Of a stretch of DNA of 64,000 bases, positions 53,652 to 63,500 are shown piece after piece. Numbering within the stretch: position 1 is the stretch's first letter; every line of letters starts with the position of its first letter. The notes under the pieces are model-generated. The model did not search any database. It was not told the DNA's origin and saw only the letters and a list, made by a program, of their open reading frames with translations. Made by a program: the position numbers and the translations under genes. Origin of the DNA: Stackebrandtia nassauensis DSM 44728 (lineage in GTDB: Bacteria > Actinomycetota > Actinomycetes > Mycobacteriales > Micromonosporaceae); assembly GCF_000024545.1 (NCBI RefSeq), contig NC_013947.1:4774001-4838000 (forward strand). The letters run 5' to 3'.

Positions 53652-53689
53652 CGAAGGGCCGCCTCCCGATTTCGGGAGGCGGCCCTTCG
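53652..53689. terminator. Strong bidirectional terminator
   Basis: Perfect 17-bp stem CGAAGGGCCGCCTCCCG / CGGGAGGCGGCCCTTCG with an ATTT loop, between the convergent wall-protein and dxs genes. Confidence 0.92.
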
Positions 53690-53699
53690 CATTGGTCTG

Positions 53700-55634
53700 T
53701 CAGCCGTCGACGCGCAACGGTTCGGCGTCGGCCTCGGCGATCTTCAGGATCGTCTCGGTGATCGCGCGCGACAGGTCCTGGGTGGTCAGGCCCAGGTCGG
53801 CCAGCAGCTCGTCACGGGTGCCGTGCTCGTGCCAGCCCGCCGCCACCCCGAGGTCCCGCAGCGGCGTGTCCACCTCGGCGTCGCGCAGCGACTTGGCCAG
53901 CGCGTCACCGAAACCACCGGTGCGCAGCCCGTCCTCGACGGTCACCACCAGCCGGTGCTCGGCGGCCATCGACGTCAGCGCCCGCGGCACCGGCGCCACC
54001 CAACGCGGGTCCACGACGGTGACACCGAAACCGTGCTCGGTGACCCGGGCCGCGGCGTCCAGCGCCGAACCGACGAAGGAACCGCACGCCACCAACAGGA
54101 CGTCCTTGGTCTCGCCGCGCGCCATGACGTCCACGCCGTCGACGTTTTCGATCGCGGGCAGTTCCGCGCTGATGGTGCCGGTCGGGATGCGCACGATCGT
54201 CGGCGCGTCATTCACGTCGAGCGCCTCGCGGAACTCCTCCCGCAGCGTCTCAGCGTCCCGGGGAGCGGCGATGCGCAGGCCCGGGATCGCGCGGAACACC
54301 GACATGTCCCAGATGCCGTAGTGGCTGGGCCCGTCCGGGCCGGTGATGCCGGAACGGTCCAGCACGAACGTCACCGGCAGCTTGTGCATGGCCACGTCCA
54401 GCGCGACCTGGTCGAAGGCCCGGTTGAGGAACGTCGAGTACACCGCGACCACCGGGTGCAGCCCCGCCAGCGCCATCCCGGCCGCCGAGGTGACGGCGTG
54501 CTGCTCGGCGATGCCGACGTCGAAGGCCCGGTCGGGATGCTTGTCGGCGAGCTTCGCGATACCGGTGGACTTGGCCATCGCAGCGGTGATGCCCACGACG
54601 TCGGGGCGCTCGTCGGCCACGGCCACCAGCTCGTCGGCGAACACCGAGGTCCACTTGACGCCGCCACCGCCCGGCAGCGCCTGCCCGGTGTCGGGGTCGA
54701 AGGCGTTGGACTGGTGCATCTGGTCGTCGGGCTCGTCCTCGGCGGGCTGGTAACCCTTGCCCTTCTGCGTGATGGCGTGGACGATCACCGGACCGCCGAA
54801 GCCCTTGGCGCGCTCCAGCGCGCTGGTCATCGCGTCCAGGTCGTGGCCGTCCACCGGACCGAAGTACTTGATGCCGAGGTCCTCGAACATGGCCTGCGGC
54901 GCCACCGCGTCCTTGATGCCGCGTTTGACGGCGTGCATCGCCTCGAACAGCGGCTGCCCCACCACCGGAGTGCGGCCCAGCGCGTCCTTGACCGTGTCGA
55001 GCATCTTCTCGTAGGACGGGTTCAGCCGCAGCGTAGCCAGGTGGTTGGCCAGCCCGCCGATGGTCGGGGCGTAGGAGCGGCCGTTGTCGTTGACGACGAT
55101 CACCAGCGGCAGGTCCTTGCGGGCGGCGATGTTGTTCAGCGCCTCCCAGCACATGCCGCCGGTCAGCGCGCCGTCGCCGACGATGGCGACCACGTGCCGG
55201 TTGTCGCCGCGCACCACGGTCGCCTTCGCCAGACCATCCGCATAGGACAGAGCGGTGGACGCGTGGCAGTTCTCCACCAGGTCGTGACGGCTCTCGGACT
55301 GCGACGGGTAACCGGTCAGCCCGCCGCGTTTGCGCATCTTGTCGAAGCGCTCGGCCCGGCCGGTGAGGATCTTGTGCACGTACGACTGGTGCCCGGTGTC
55401 GAAGACGATCCGGTCGTGCGGGGAGTCGAACACCCGGTGCAGCGCCATGGTCAGCTCCACCACGCCCAGGTTGGGCCCGATGTGCCCCCCGGTGCGCGAC
55501 ACCCGGTCGACCAGGAAGTCCCGGATCTCCGCCGCCAGGCTCGGCAGCGCTTCGACCGGCAATTTCTTGAACTCGGCCAGGCTGGTCAGGGTGCTCAGTA
55601 GTTCTCCCGCCGCAGCGGAGTCTCCGCGGTTCAT
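53700..55634 (-). CDS. dxs: 1-deoxy-D-xylulose-5-phosphate synthase
   Basis: Thiamine-diphosphate enzyme of 644 aa, first step of the MEP isoprenoid pathway. '[13 protein letters not shown]' N-terminal motif, TPP-binding '[16 protein letters not shown]', Glu in '[11 protein letters not shown]' and '[15 protein letters not shown]' are intact. Start at the ATG at 55634; the frame is open for another 94 codons but that part lacks family similarity and crosses the divergent promoter. Its position in this block agrees with dxs1 in mycobacteria as I recall. Confidence 0.97.
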   Translation of the reverse strand: MNRGDSAAAGELLSTLTSLAEFKKLPVEALPSLAAEIRDFLVDRVSRTGGHIGPNLGVVELTMALHRVFDSPHDRIVFDTGHQSYVHKILTGRAERFDKMRKRGGLTGYPSQSESRHDLVENCHASTALSYADGLAKATVVRGDNRHVVAIVGDGALTGGMCWEALNNIAARKDLPLVIVVNDNGRSYAPTIGGLANHLATLRLNPSYEKMLDTVKDALGRTPVVGQPLFEAMHAVKRGIKDAVAPQAMFEDLGIKYFGPVDGHDLDAMTSALERAKGFGGPVIVHAITQKGKGYQPAEDEPDDQMHQSNAFDPDTGQALPGGGGVKWTSVFADELVAVADERPDVVGITAAMAKSTGIAKLADKHPDRAFDVGIAEQHAVTSAAGMALAGLHPVVAVYSTFLNRAFDQVALDVAMHKLPVTFVLDRSGITGPDGPSHYGIWDMSVFRAIPGLRIAAPRDAETLREEFREALDVNDAPTIVRIPTGTISAELPAIENVDGVDVMARGETKDVLLVACGSFVGSALDAAARVTEHGFGVTVVDPRWVAPVPRALTSMAAEHRLVVTVEDGLRTGGFGDALAKSLRDAEVDTPLRDLGVAAGWHEHGTRDELLADLGLTTQDLSRAITETILKIAEADAEPLRVDG

Positions 55635-55789
55635 AAGCGCCGAGTCTAACGGCAGCCCCCGCGTGAACCGCGCCTCCACACGGCGTTGGTGAGCGTGGCC
55701 GCCGTATTCGACGTTGTGTCGGATATCTGGCAAAAGCCGACGCGGACGCGCCGCGCCCGGATATACAAGAACCCGGTCCCCACAGTGAG

Positions 55790-56839
55790 ATGATCCCGAA
55801 CATGCTGCTGAAAGCCGACCTGCACCTGCACCAGGAATGGTCGCCACGACTCGATCGGGTACTCGCGCGGCGGCATTCGCGCGTCCCCTTCGACTGGAAA
55901 ACCTGGCGAGAAACACTCACCACCCAGGTCCCTCCCGGCGTCGCCAGGTTGCAGCGCCTGTCCCGCGTCTTCCCCGCCCCCGCCGAAGCCGACACCGACG
56001 ACGCCTTCGTCGAACGCGTCACCGACGCCCTCGAAGAGTCCGCCGCGGCCGGTTCCTGCTACACCGAACTGCGCTTCGGCCACGACACCGTGATGCGTCC
56101 GGTCTTCATGCCCCTGTTCCGGCAGGCGGAGGAGAAGGTCGCCGCCAAGTACCCCGGCTTCCGCGCCGAAGCCGTGGCCAGCCTCCTGCTGTGGCAGGAA
56201 CCCGAACGCCTCGACGCGGCCATCGCCGAGTGCCGCCGCGCGGCCGCCGAAGGCCTGGCGGGCGTCGACCTCCTCAACGTCCCCTACTCCAGCGAAGCCG
56301 ACTGGCAGACCGGCCGCAAAGTGGTCGACGCGGCCACCGACGCGGGCCTCGGCGTCACGGTCCACGCGGGCGAGTTCTCCTCCGCCAACATCGCCGCGGT
56401 GGCCTGCATGGACGGCGTCACCCGCATCGGCCACGCCACCCACGCCCCCACCGACCCGTGGCTCCTCGAACTGCTGGCCGCCCGCGGCATCACCATCGAG
56501 GTCTGCCTCACGGCCAACCTCATCCTCGGCGCGGTCCCCACCCTGGCCGACCACCCGCTCCGCCGCTTCCTCGACGCGAACATCCCCGTCGCCCTGGGCA
56601 CCGACAACCCCATCCAGTTCGGCACCACCATCGACCACGAGTACACCCTCGCGTCCCGCCTAGGACTGTCCGAATCGGACCTGTCCCGGCTGACCCGCAA
56701 CGCGATCGACGCCGCCTTCACCACCCCCGACCGCAAGACCGCCCTACGCGCCGACGTCGACGCCGCCCCCGCCAGCGTGTTAACGCCCCACGTCGCCGCA
56801 ACCGTTGAATCCGGCGACCTTTGCTCTCCCGGCGTATGA
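55790..56839 (+). CDS. Adenosine deaminase-like amidohydrolase
   Basis: 349-aa metal-dependent (beta/alpha)8 hydrolase. Metal ligands: HxH in 'ADLHLHQEW', His in 'TVHAGEFSS' (with the catalytic Glu), His in '[10 protein letters not shown]' and Asp in '[10 protein letters not shown]'. These fit adenosine/adenine/AMP deaminases, but sequence alone does not fix the substrate; a futalosine- or adenine-specific role is possible. ATG at 55790 with a second Met four codons later. It interrupts the otherwise mycobacterial-like order between dxs and the trmA-like gene. Confidence 0.87.
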   Translation: MIPNMLLKADLHLHQEWSPRLDRVLARRHSRVPFDWKTWRETLTTQVPPGVARLQRLSRVFPAPAEADTDDAFVERVTDALEESAAAGSCYTELRFGHDTVMRPVFMPLFRQAEEKVAAKYPGFRAEAVASLLLWQEPERLDAAIAECRRAAAEGLAGVDLLNVPYSSEADWQTGRKVVDAATDAGLGVTVHAGEFSSANIAAVACMDGVTRIGHATHAPTDPWLLELLAARGITIEVCLTANLILGAVPTLADHPLRRFLDANIPVALGTDNPIQFGTTIDHEYTLASRLGLSESDLSRLTRNAIDAAFTTPDRKTALRADVDAAPASVLTPHVAATVESGDLCSPGV

Positions 56840-56844
56840 CGCGG

Positions 56845-56991
56845 CTAGTCCTCGAAGGGTTCGACCGGCTCAACCTCGCCGGACTCGGCGGCCACGACCG
56901 CGTCACTGATGATGCTCTCGACTTCCTTCACGTCGTCGAAGTCGGTTTTCGCGGACGCCCACGGCCCGCAGATCGCGCGATAGCACGCCAG
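56845..56991 (-). pseudogene. Short coding-like remnant downstream of the trmA-like gene
   Basis: On the minus strand a frame ending in TAG at 56845 reads as an acidic peptide with ESIISDAVVAAE and EVEPVEPFED segments and G/C at nearly every third position. It begins just after the methyltransferase stop, in the +1 frame relative to it. No ATG is present; only a CTG at 56991 or GTG at 56931 (28 codons) could start it, without a ribosome site. It may be the C-terminal remnant of a lost gene or a tiny ORF. Confidence 0.3.
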
Positions 56992-56992
56992 G

Positions 56993-58156
56993 TCAGTCGC
57001 GCCGCAGTACCGCGATCGTCTCGAAGTGGTGGGTCATCGGGAAGGCATCGTAGGCTTCCAATGTGGAAATGCTGTAGCCGTTGGCGGCGAACGTCTTCAG
57101 GTCGCGAGCCAGTGCGGCGGGGTCGCAGGCGACGTAGGTGATGACGCGGGGCGCGGCCGCCGCGATCGCTTTGACGAGGTCGGCTCCGGCGCCGGAGCGG
57201 GGTGGGTCCAGGACCACGATGTCGGGGCTGGGCAGGTGGTGGACGGCTTCGGCGACGTCGGAGCGGCGGACCTCGACCTGGGGTAGGTCGGCGAGGTTGG
57301 CGGCCGTGGCGGCGCGGGTGTCGGATTCGACGGCGATGACTCGGCCCGAGGGGCCGACCTCGTCGGCGAGGACGGCCGCGAACAGGCCCGCGCCCGCGTA
57401 GAGGTCCCAGACGGTTTCGGCGTCGGCGGGTTGGCTGAGTTCGGTGACCCGGGAGGCGAGGGTGTCGGCGGCCAGGGTGTGGGGTTGCCAGAAGGCTTCC
57501 GCGTCGAGGCGGAACCAGTGGCCGGAGACGATGTGTTCGGCCAGCGGGGGGCCCGAGACGAGGCGGGCTTTGCCGCGGCGGTCGCGCTGGGTGTAGACGG
57601 AGACCTCGTCCGCGTCCGAGGCGGCCACGCCGACGACGTTGGAGCCCTTCCAGTTGCGGCCCAGGACGTCGGTGGCGCGGATGCGATCGTCGGCGATGAG
57701 GCAGTCGTCGATCGGGACCAGGTCGCGGGAACGGTGGCCGCGCAGCCCCGGGCGGCCGGTGTTGTCCACTGAGTACTGCATGCGGGTGCGCCAGCCGAGC
57801 AGGCCGCCGGGCAGGGCCTCGACGGTGTAGTCCGACACCTCGGATTCGGGGAGCCCGGCCAGGCGGGTGAGCTGTTCGCGCAGGACCGCCGTCTTGAGGC
57901 GGAGCTGGCCGGCGGCCGAGACGTGCTGGAAGTCGCAGCCGCCGCAGGTGCCCGCGTATCGGCACGGGGCGGGGACGCGGTCGGGGGAGGCGTCGAGGAT
58001 CTCGACGGCGTCGCCGCGCCAGTAGCTCTTCTTGCGTTCGGTGATCTCTACCCGGACGCGTTCGCCGGGCAGGGCGTGGCGGACGAAGATGACGCGGCCC
58101 TCGTGGCGGGCGACGCAGGCGCCGCCGTGCGCGACGGGCCCGATGTCGACGATCAT
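56993..58156 (-). CDS. TrmA/RlmD-family RNA (uracil-5-)-methyltransferase
   Basis: 387-aa SAM-dependent RNA m5U methyltransferase. N-terminal TRAM domain ('GPVAHGGACVARHEGRVIFV'); 4Fe-4S ligands in 'CRYAGTCGGCDFQ' with a fourth Cys in 'VPIDDCLIADD'; SAM motif 'VWDLYAGAGLFAAVLA'; 'IVVLDPPRSGAG'; catalytic nucleophile Cys in 'YVACDPAALARDL'. The Fe-S cluster and TRAM point to the RlmD/RlmC (23S rRNA) branch rather than tRNA TrmA. ATG overlaps the permease stop (ATGA). Similar to Rv2689c by position. Confidence 0.92.
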   Translation of the reverse strand: MIVDIGPVAHGGACVARHEGRVIFVRHALPGERVRVEITERKKSYWRGDAVEILDASPDRVPAPCRYAGTCGGCDFQHVSAAGQLRLKTAVLREQLTRLAGLPESEVSDYTVEALPGGLLGWRTRMQYSVDNTGRPGLRGHRSRDLVPIDDCLIADDRIRATDVLGRNWKGSNVVGVAASDADEVSVYTQRDRRGKARLVSGPPLAEHIVSGHWFRLDAEAFWQPHTLAADTLASRVTELSQPADAETVWDLYAGAGLFAAVLADEVGPSGRVIAVESDTRAATAANLADLPQVEVRRSDVAEAVHHLPSPDIVVLDPPRSGAGADLVKAIAAAAPRVITYVACDPAALARDLKTFAANGYSISTLEAYDAFPMTHHFETIAVLRRD

Positions 58157-60120
58157 GAACGTCCCGTCAGTCGGCTGTCTAGTTTGTCCAGGTTACGGCC
58201 TTCGCTGGAGGCCAGTTGCCACGGGACGCTGGTGACCATGACGCCGGGCTCGAAACGCAGGCGGCTCTTGATGCGCAGCGCGCTCTGGTTGTGCAGCAGG
58301 TTCTCCCACCAGTGGCCGACGACGTACTCGGGGATGAAGACCGTGACGACCTCGCGCGGCGACTTGCGTTTGACGGACTTGACGTAGTCGACGATCGGGC
58401 CGGTGATCTCGCGGTAGGGGGAGTCGACGACCGTCAGCGGGATGGAGATCTTGCGGCGGTCCCATTCGGCCTGCAACTCGCGGGTGTCGCTGTCGTCCAC
58501 ATTGACCGTCAGCGCGGTGAGGGTGTCGGGGCGGGTGGCCTTGGCGTAGGTGAGGGCCCGGATCATCGGCTGGTGGACCTTGCTGACCAGGACGATGACG
58601 TGGTTGCGCGACGGCAGCGGCGCCTTGCCCTCCGGCGGGTTGAGTTCGGCCGACACCTTGCGGTAGTGGCGCCGGATGGAGCGCATGATGACGAACAGGA
58701 CCGCCATGGCCACAATGGAGATCCAGGCGCCGTGCGAGAACTTGGTGATGATCACGATGACCAGCACCGAGGCCGTCATGAGCAGACCGAAGGAATTGAT
58801 GACCTGGGAGCGGCGCATCCGCAGCCGGGTCTTCTTGTCGCGTTCGGTGCGCAGCAGTCGGTTCCAGTGCCGGATCATGCCGCTTTGCGACAGCACGAAC
58901 GACACGAACACGCCGACGATGTACAGCTGGATCAGCCGGTGTTCGTCGGCGCCGAAGGCCAGCACCAGCACGACCGCGAACAGGGCCAGCAGGATGATGC
59001 CGTTGGAGAAGGCGAGCTTGTCGCCACGGGTGTGCAGCTGCCGGGGCAGGTAGCGGTCCTGGGCCAGGATCGAGCCCAGCACCGGGAAACCGTTGAACGC
59101 CGTGTTGGCCGCCAGCACCAGGATCAGTCCGGTGACGGCGGTGACGAACACGAAGCCGGGCGTGAAACCGTCGAAGACGGTGCGCGACAACTGGACCAGG
59201 AGCGTCTCCTGGATGTAGTCGTTGGGGGCGCCGATGAGTTCGTCCGGATGCTCGGCCATCTTGACCTCGGTGATCCGGGCCAGCGCGATCAGTCCCATGA
59301 ACATGCTGATCGCCAGGATGCCCATCATCAACAGCGTCGTGGCGGCGTTGCGGCCCTTGGGGGGTTTGAACGCCGGGACGCCGTTGGCGATCGCCTCGAC
59401 ACCCGTCAGCGCCGCACAGCCGGACGCGAAGGTGCGCAGCAGCAGGAACACCAGCCCCGCCCCGGCCAGCCCGGGATCGGAGTCGACGATGTCGAAGTCG
59501 GCGCTGGCGGCGCGCAGGTCGTCGCCCATGACGAAGTACCGGAACAGGCCGGTCACGATGAGCGCGAAGATGCCCACCACGAACGCGTAGGTGGGGATGG
59601 CGAACGCGGCGCCCGACTCCTTCATGCCGCGCAGGTTGATCGCCGTCAGCAGGGCGATCGCCACCACCGAGAACAGGATCTTGTGGTCGTTGACGAACGG
59701 CACCGCCGAACCGATGTTGGCCGCCGCCGCCGAGATCGACACCGCGACGGTGAGGATGTAGTCGACCAGCAGCGCGCTGGCCACCACCAGCCCCCACGAC
59801 GGCGAATGGTTGACCGTGGCGACCTCGTAGTCGCCGCCGCCCGACGGATAGGCGTTGACGTTCTGCCGGTACGACGCGACCACCGCGATCATCACCAGCG
59901 CGATGAACAGACCCACCCAGCCGGAGAAGATGTAGGCACCGGTTCCGGCGACGCTCAGCGTCAGGAAGATCTGCTCCGGCGCGTACGCCACCGACGACAG
60001 CGGGTCGGAGGAGAAGACCGGCAGCGCGATGCGTTTGGGCAGCAGGGTGTGTGACAACCGCTCGGAGTGGAACGGTCGGCCAAGCAACAGGCGCTTGACT
60101 ACGGAAGTCGGACGAGCCAC
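58153..60120 (-). CDS. APC-superfamily permease, KimA-like potassium transporter
   Basis: 655-aa membrane protein with about twelve helices (roughly 35–490) and a cytoplasmic C-terminal domain of about 160 residues. 'PVFSSDPLSSVAYAPEQI' and 'NAYPSGGGDYEVA' are typical of the KimA/amino-acid-permease-like group, whose Bacillus member imports K+ and is controlled by c-di-AMP. The neighbouring divergent TrkA-type genes support potassium as substrate. An amino-acid function cannot be ruled out. GTG start at 60120; 100 bp of divergent promoter. Confidence 0.87.
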   Translation of the reverse strand: MARPTSVVKRLLLGRPFHSERLSHTLLPKRIALPVFSSDPLSSVAYAPEQIFLTLSVAGTGAYIFSGWVGLFIALVMIAVVASYRQNVNAYPSGGGDYEVATVNHSPSWGLVVASALLVDYILTVAVSISAAAANIGSAVPFVNDHKILFSVVAIALLTAINLRGMKESGAAFAIPTYAFVVGIFALIVTGLFRYFVMGDDLRAASADFDIVDSDPGLAGAGLVFLLLRTFASGCAALTGVEAIANGVPAFKPPKGRNAATTLLMMGILAISMFMGLIALARITEVKMAEHPDELIGAPNDYIQETLLVQLSRTVFDGFTPGFVFVTAVTGLILVLAANTAFNGFPVLGSILAQDRYLPRQLHTRGDKLAFSNGIILLALFAVVLVLAFGADEHRLIQLYIVGVFVSFVLSQSGMIRHWNRLLRTERDKKTRLRMRRSQVINSFGLLMTASVLVIVIITKFSHGAWISIVAMAVLFVIMRSIRRHYRKVSAELNPPEGKAPLPSRNHVIVLVSKVHQPMIRALTYAKATRPDTLTALTVNVDDSDTRELQAEWDRRKISIPLTVVDSPYREITGPIVDYVKSVKRKSPREVVTVFIPEYVVGHWWENLLHNQSALRIKSRLRFEPGVMVTSVPWQLASSEGRNLDKLDSRLTGRS

Positions 60121-60220
60121 GACGGGTAGCCTAACCAGGCAGCGGAAACGTGAACGGGCCGCATGACAGACTACGTGGGTTCAACTCAGACTTCGCAGGA
60201 CGGCAAAGGACGCTCAAGCT

Positions 60221-60886
60221 GTGCATGTGGTGATCATGGGGTGTGGCCGGGTCGGCGCCGCGCTCGCCCAGCATCTGTCCTCGCGGGACCACTCGGTCGC
60301 GATCATCGACCAGAACCCGGAGGCGTTTCGGCGGCTGGGCGCGGAGTTCGAGGGCCAGTCCATCACGGGCGTCGGCTTCGACCGGCAGATCCTCACCGAG
60401 GCGGGCATCGCCCGCGCCGACGCGTTCGCGGCGGTGTCCTCGGGCGACAACTCGAACATCATCGCCGCGCGGGTGGCGCGCGAGCTGTACAACGTCAAGA
60501 CCGTCGTCGCCCGCATCTACGACTCGCAGCGGGCCATCGTCTACGAACGGCTGGGCATCCCCACCATCGCGACGGTGCGCTGGACGGCCGACCGGTTCCT
60601 GCGGTACCTGCTGCCGGACGAACAGACACCGCTGTGGCGCGACCCGACCGCGACGGTGTCGCTCATCGAGGTGCCCGTCGACCCGACCTGGATCGGCCGC
60701 ACCGTGCACGGCCTGGAGAAGGCCACCGGCGCCCGCGTCGCGTACCTGATGCGCTTCGGTCTGGGCACGCTGCCCACCGAGTCCACGGTCCTGCAGGACG
60801 GTGACCAGGTGTTCATGCTGGTGACCGACGAGATCAAAGCCTCGGTCCGTTCGGTGGCCGCCACCGCCGTTGAAGGGAGCGACTGA
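60221..60886 (+). CDS. ceoB: TrkA-type potassium uptake regulatory protein
   Basis: 221-aa soluble RCK protein. N-terminal NAD-binding fold ('HVVIMGCGRVGAALA', then Asp in 'AIIDQNPEAF') and C-terminal TrkA_C domain (about 135–210). It would gate a K+ transporter in response to nucleotide. GTG start at 60221. One-base overlap (TGATG) with the next, homologous gene. Same arrangement as ceoB–ceoC in mycobacteria. Confidence 0.93.
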   Translation: MHVVIMGCGRVGAALAQHLSSRDHSVAIIDQNPEAFRRLGAEFEGQSITGVGFDRQILTEAGIARADAFAAVSSGDNSNIIAARVARELYNVKTVVARIYDSQRAIVYERLGIPTIATVRWTADRFLRYLLPDEQTPLWRDPTATVSLIEVPVDPTWIGRTVHGLEKATGARVAYLMRFGLGTLPTESTVLQDGDQVFMLVTDEIKASVRSVAATAVEGSD

Positions 60887-61554
60887 TGCGCGTCGCCATC
60901 GCCGGAGCCGGAAACGTCGGACGGTCCATCGCCACCGAGCTCATCGGCAACGACCACGAGGTGCTGCTCATCGAGCGGTCGCCGAAGATGTTCGCCCCCT
61001 CGCGGGTCGGCAGCGCCGAATGGCTGCTGGCCGACGCCTGCGAGCTGTCGAGCCTGCAACAGGCCCGGATCCAGGACTGCGACGTCGTCGTGGCAGCGAC
61101 CGGCGACGACAAGGTGAACCTGGTGGTGTCCCTGCTGGCCAAGACCGAGTTCGCGGTCCCCCGCGTCGTGGCCCGCGTCAACCGCGCCGAGAACGAGTGG
61201 CTGTTCACCGAGCAGTGGGGTGTCGACGTGTCGGTCAGCAAGCCCCGACTGCTGGCGGCACTGGTCGAGGAGGCCGTCAGCGTCGGCGACCTGGTGCGAC
61301 TGCTGTCGTTCCGCCAGAGCCAGGCCAACCTCGTCGAGATCACGCTGCCGACCGGAGCCCCGTACGTGGGCCAGACGGTGCAGCAGATGCCGCTGCCCCC
61401 GGACGCCGCGCTGGTGGCGATCCTGCGCGGCAAGCGCGTCATCCCGCCGTCCCCCGACGACACCGTCGAGGCGGGCGACGAGCTGGTGTTCGTGTGCACC
61501 GAGGACGCTGAGGACTCGGTCCGCGAGGTCGTCCTCGGCAAGTACCGGAACTGA
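60886..61554 (+). CDS. ceoC: TrkA-type potassium uptake regulatory protein
   Basis: 222-aa paralogue of the preceding protein, with 'RVAIAGAGNVGRSIA' nucleotide motif, Glu in 'LLIERSPKM' and TrkA_C domain ('QSQANLVEITLP...AGDELVFVCTED'). Likely forms a hetero-oligomeric ring with the upstream protein on the permease. ATG at 60886 within TGATG. Confidence 0.93.
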   Translation: MRVAIAGAGNVGRSIATELIGNDHEVLLIERSPKMFAPSRVGSAEWLLADACELSSLQQARIQDCDVVVAATGDDKVNLVVSLLAKTEFAVPRVVARVNRAENEWLFTEQWGVDVSVSKPRLLAALVEEAVSVGDLVRLLSFRQSQANLVEITLPTGAPYVGQTVQQMPLPPDAALVAILRGKRVIPPSPDDTVEAGDELVFVCTEDAEDSVREVVLGKYRN

Positions 61555-61621
61555 CGCCCCCGGGGGCCGCCATCCTCCTCCCCACCTTCGACGGTAGTCC
61601 CGTCTGGCTGAGAGCAGGCTT

Positions 61622-61639
61622 GGCCAGCCTTAGCTGGCC
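61622..61639. terminator. Short hairpin between convergent genes
   Basis: GGCCAGC-CTTA-GCTGGCC, overlapping the TAA of the DUF3159 gene. A GCCCCCGGGGGC palindrome lies at 61556–61567. Together they fill the gap to ceoC. Confidence 0.55.
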
Positions 61640-62343
61640 TTCAGCTTGAGGGTCATTCCCGGGTGGGTCTTGCGGACGACCGCGATCGAGATCAGGATCA
61701 GCAGGCCAGTCACCGGGTAGCCGCCGACCAGGGTCACCACGCCCAGCGCGGTGTCCATGTCGCCCAGGCGAAGCCACAGCCGCAGCAGGTTCTTGGCCAG
61801 GAACACCACGCCCCACAGCATGGTCAGCCAGCCGAAGACCCGCACCAGGCGACGGTCCTCGCGCCAGGCGTGCTTGCCGCCTCCGGCGATGATGGACCAG
61901 AACCAGCCCACCAGCGGGTGCCGGACCGCCACCGAGCCCATGAGCACGGCCGCGTAGGCCAGGCCCTGGATGATGCCGGGCCAGTAGAAGTCGCCCTCGT
62001 CGCCGCTGCGCCAGGCCAGCCAGGCGCCCAGCGCGATGCCGAACAGGCCGTTGACGGCGTGCCGGATCGACTCCTTGCGGATCAGCCGCAGCACCGCGAT
62101 GGCCACCGCCGTGCCGACGGCGAAGCCGATCGCCCAGTACAGGGCCTCCCAGATCACGTTGATCAGGACGAAGACGCCGACCGGGATGCCCGATTCGACC
62201 AGCCCCCGCACTCCCCCCAGTTGCTGGGCGACCTGTTCGGTCATGGGCGGCAGGTCGTCGTCATCGCGTGGGGCTGAGGGACGCGGCTGGGGTTCACCGC
62301 CGTCGTCGACGAGTCCGGCTCGCACGCGCGATTCCTCGGACAT
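61630..62343 (-). CDS. DUF3159 membrane protein
   Basis: 237-aa integral membrane protein: acidic N-terminal 30 residues, then five to six helices with 'PVGVFVLINVIWEALYWAIG' and 'WPGIIQGLAYAAVLMGSVAV'. Family DUF3159, restricted to actinobacteria, function unknown; conserved location beside ceoB/ceoC and dut suggests a housekeeping membrane role. ATG at 62343 with GGAAGGGAAG. Confidence 0.88.
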   Translation of the reverse strand: MSEESRVRAGLVDDGGEPQPRPSAPRDDDDLPPMTEQVAQQLGGVRGLVESGIPVGVFVLINVIWEALYWAIGFAVGTAVAIAVLRLIRKESIRHAVNGLFGIALGAWLAWRSGDEGDFYWPGIIQGLAYAAVLMGSVAVRHPLVGWFWSIIAGGGKHAWREDRRLVRVFGWLTMLWGVVFLAKNLLRLWLRLGDMDTALGVVTLVGGYPVTGLLILISIAVVRKTHPGMTLKLKAS

Positions 62344-62359
62344 GACTTCCCTTCCTGTT

Positions 62360-62743
62360 TCAGCCACCCGTGTCGGCGATCTCGTACCACGGGTTGTAGA
62401 TAACCCTACGGTCCTCGTCACGGATCGCTACCCGCCCGGCCGCGATGAGGCGGCGTCCGGGTTCGATTCCCACGATACGGCGGCGGCCCAGCCAGGCCAG
62501 GACCACCGTCGAGGTGCCGTCGTACAGTTCGGCCTCCAGCACCGGCATGGTCGCCACCGGCGTGAAGGTGACCGTGGTGATGCGTCCGGAGACCTTCGCG
62601 ACCACTCCCCGCTCCAGCGAGTCGCAGCTGCGGCAGCCCGACTTGGCGCTCTCGGCGCGCACCTGGTCGGCGTACAGGTCTTCTTCGCTGGCGGTGAGAC
62701 GGCGCAGGATCTCGGCCCAGCGGCGTCGGTTGTGCTCCGGCAT
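62360..62743 (-). CDS. OB-fold nucleic-acid-binding protein
   Basis: 127-aa protein: N-terminal helix, a 'CRSCDSLERG' cysteine pair, then an OB-fold ('GVVAKVSGRITTVTF', 'STVVLAWLGRRRIVGIEPG', 'YNPWYEI'). Conserved in this actinobacterial block (Rv2694c-like). Probably binds single-stranded nucleic acid; not proven. It ends 16 bp before the DUF3159 start. Confidence 0.85.
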   Translation of the reverse strand: MPEHNRRRWAEILRRLTASEEDLYADQVRAESAKSGCRSCDSLERGVVAKVSGRITTVTFTPVATMPVLEAELYDGTSTVVLAWLGRRRIVGIEPGRRLIAAGRVAIRDEDRRVIYNPWYEIADTGG

Positions 62744-62766
62744 CGGTCCGGTCGCTTCGCGTGGTC

Positions 62767-63498
62767 TCAGCGCTTGCGCGGTTTGGGGGACGGCTTGCGT
62801 TTGCGGGCTCCGGCGCGTTCGGCGCCGTTGGCCTTGGCGGGTGCCTCGGTCGCGGCCGCGCTCTCGGCCTGCTTCTTCTGCTGCTCGGCCATCTCGGGCG
62901 TCAGCCGCAATGTCAGCGGCTCGCGCACCGGCATCGCCTCCACGCCACGGTCGACGACGACGCCCCGCAGGCACTCGTCCAGGACCGGCGCGGCCTCGGG
63001 GTCGGTGGCGCAGGCGCCCTGGAACATGACCCGCAGGAACCAGCGGGGGCCGTCGATGCCGACGAAGCGGATCGTCACGGTGTCGTTCTGACCGGCGGGC
63101 TGCTGGGCCCGCAGTTCGGCGCCGTAGGGGCCGTCCTCGATCTCCTCGACCTTGCCGCCCTGTTTGGACAGCGATTCGGCCAGTTCGGCGCGTACCTCGT
63201 CCCAGATGCCCTCGGTGCGGGGCGCGGCGCAGGCCAGCAGCCGCATCACGCTGTCCTCGGTGGAGATGACGACCTCGGGGCGGGTGTTGCCGCGTTCGTC
63301 GCTGGCGACGCCGACCTTCAGTCCGGCCAGCGCCGGGATCCGCATGCTGCCCAGGTCGAGGTGCTGCTCGTCGTCTTCGGGAGCGTCGGCGGCGTCGTAG
63401 GGCCCCGTCGTCGCTTCGGGGGCGGCGTCGTCTTCCACGACGTCGACGGTCTCTTCGACGGCTTCTTCTTCCTGGCGCCGACGCTTACGTCCAAACAC
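62767..63498 (-). CDS. DUF3710 protein
   Basis: 243-aa soluble protein with basic N-terminus (FGRKRRRQ), acidic linker, the DUF3710 core (about 48–190, 'GSMRIPALAGLKV', 'DGPRWFLRVMFQG') and a Lys/Arg/Ala-rich tail. Unknown function; conserved next to dut. GTG start at 63498, two bases after the dut stop. Confidence 0.9.
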   Translation of the reverse strand: MFGRKRRRQEEEAVEETVDVVEDDAAPEATTGPYDAADAPEDDEQHLDLGSMRIPALAGLKVGVASDERGNTRPEVVISTEDSVMRLLACAAPRTEGIWDEVRAELAESLSKQGGKVEEIEDGPYGAELRAQQPAGQNDTVTIRFVGIDGPRWFLRVMFQGACATDPEAAPVLDECLRGVVVDRGVEAMPVREPLTLRLTPEMAEQQKKQAESAAATEAPAKANGAERAGARKRKPSPKPRKR

Positions 63499-63500
63499 AG

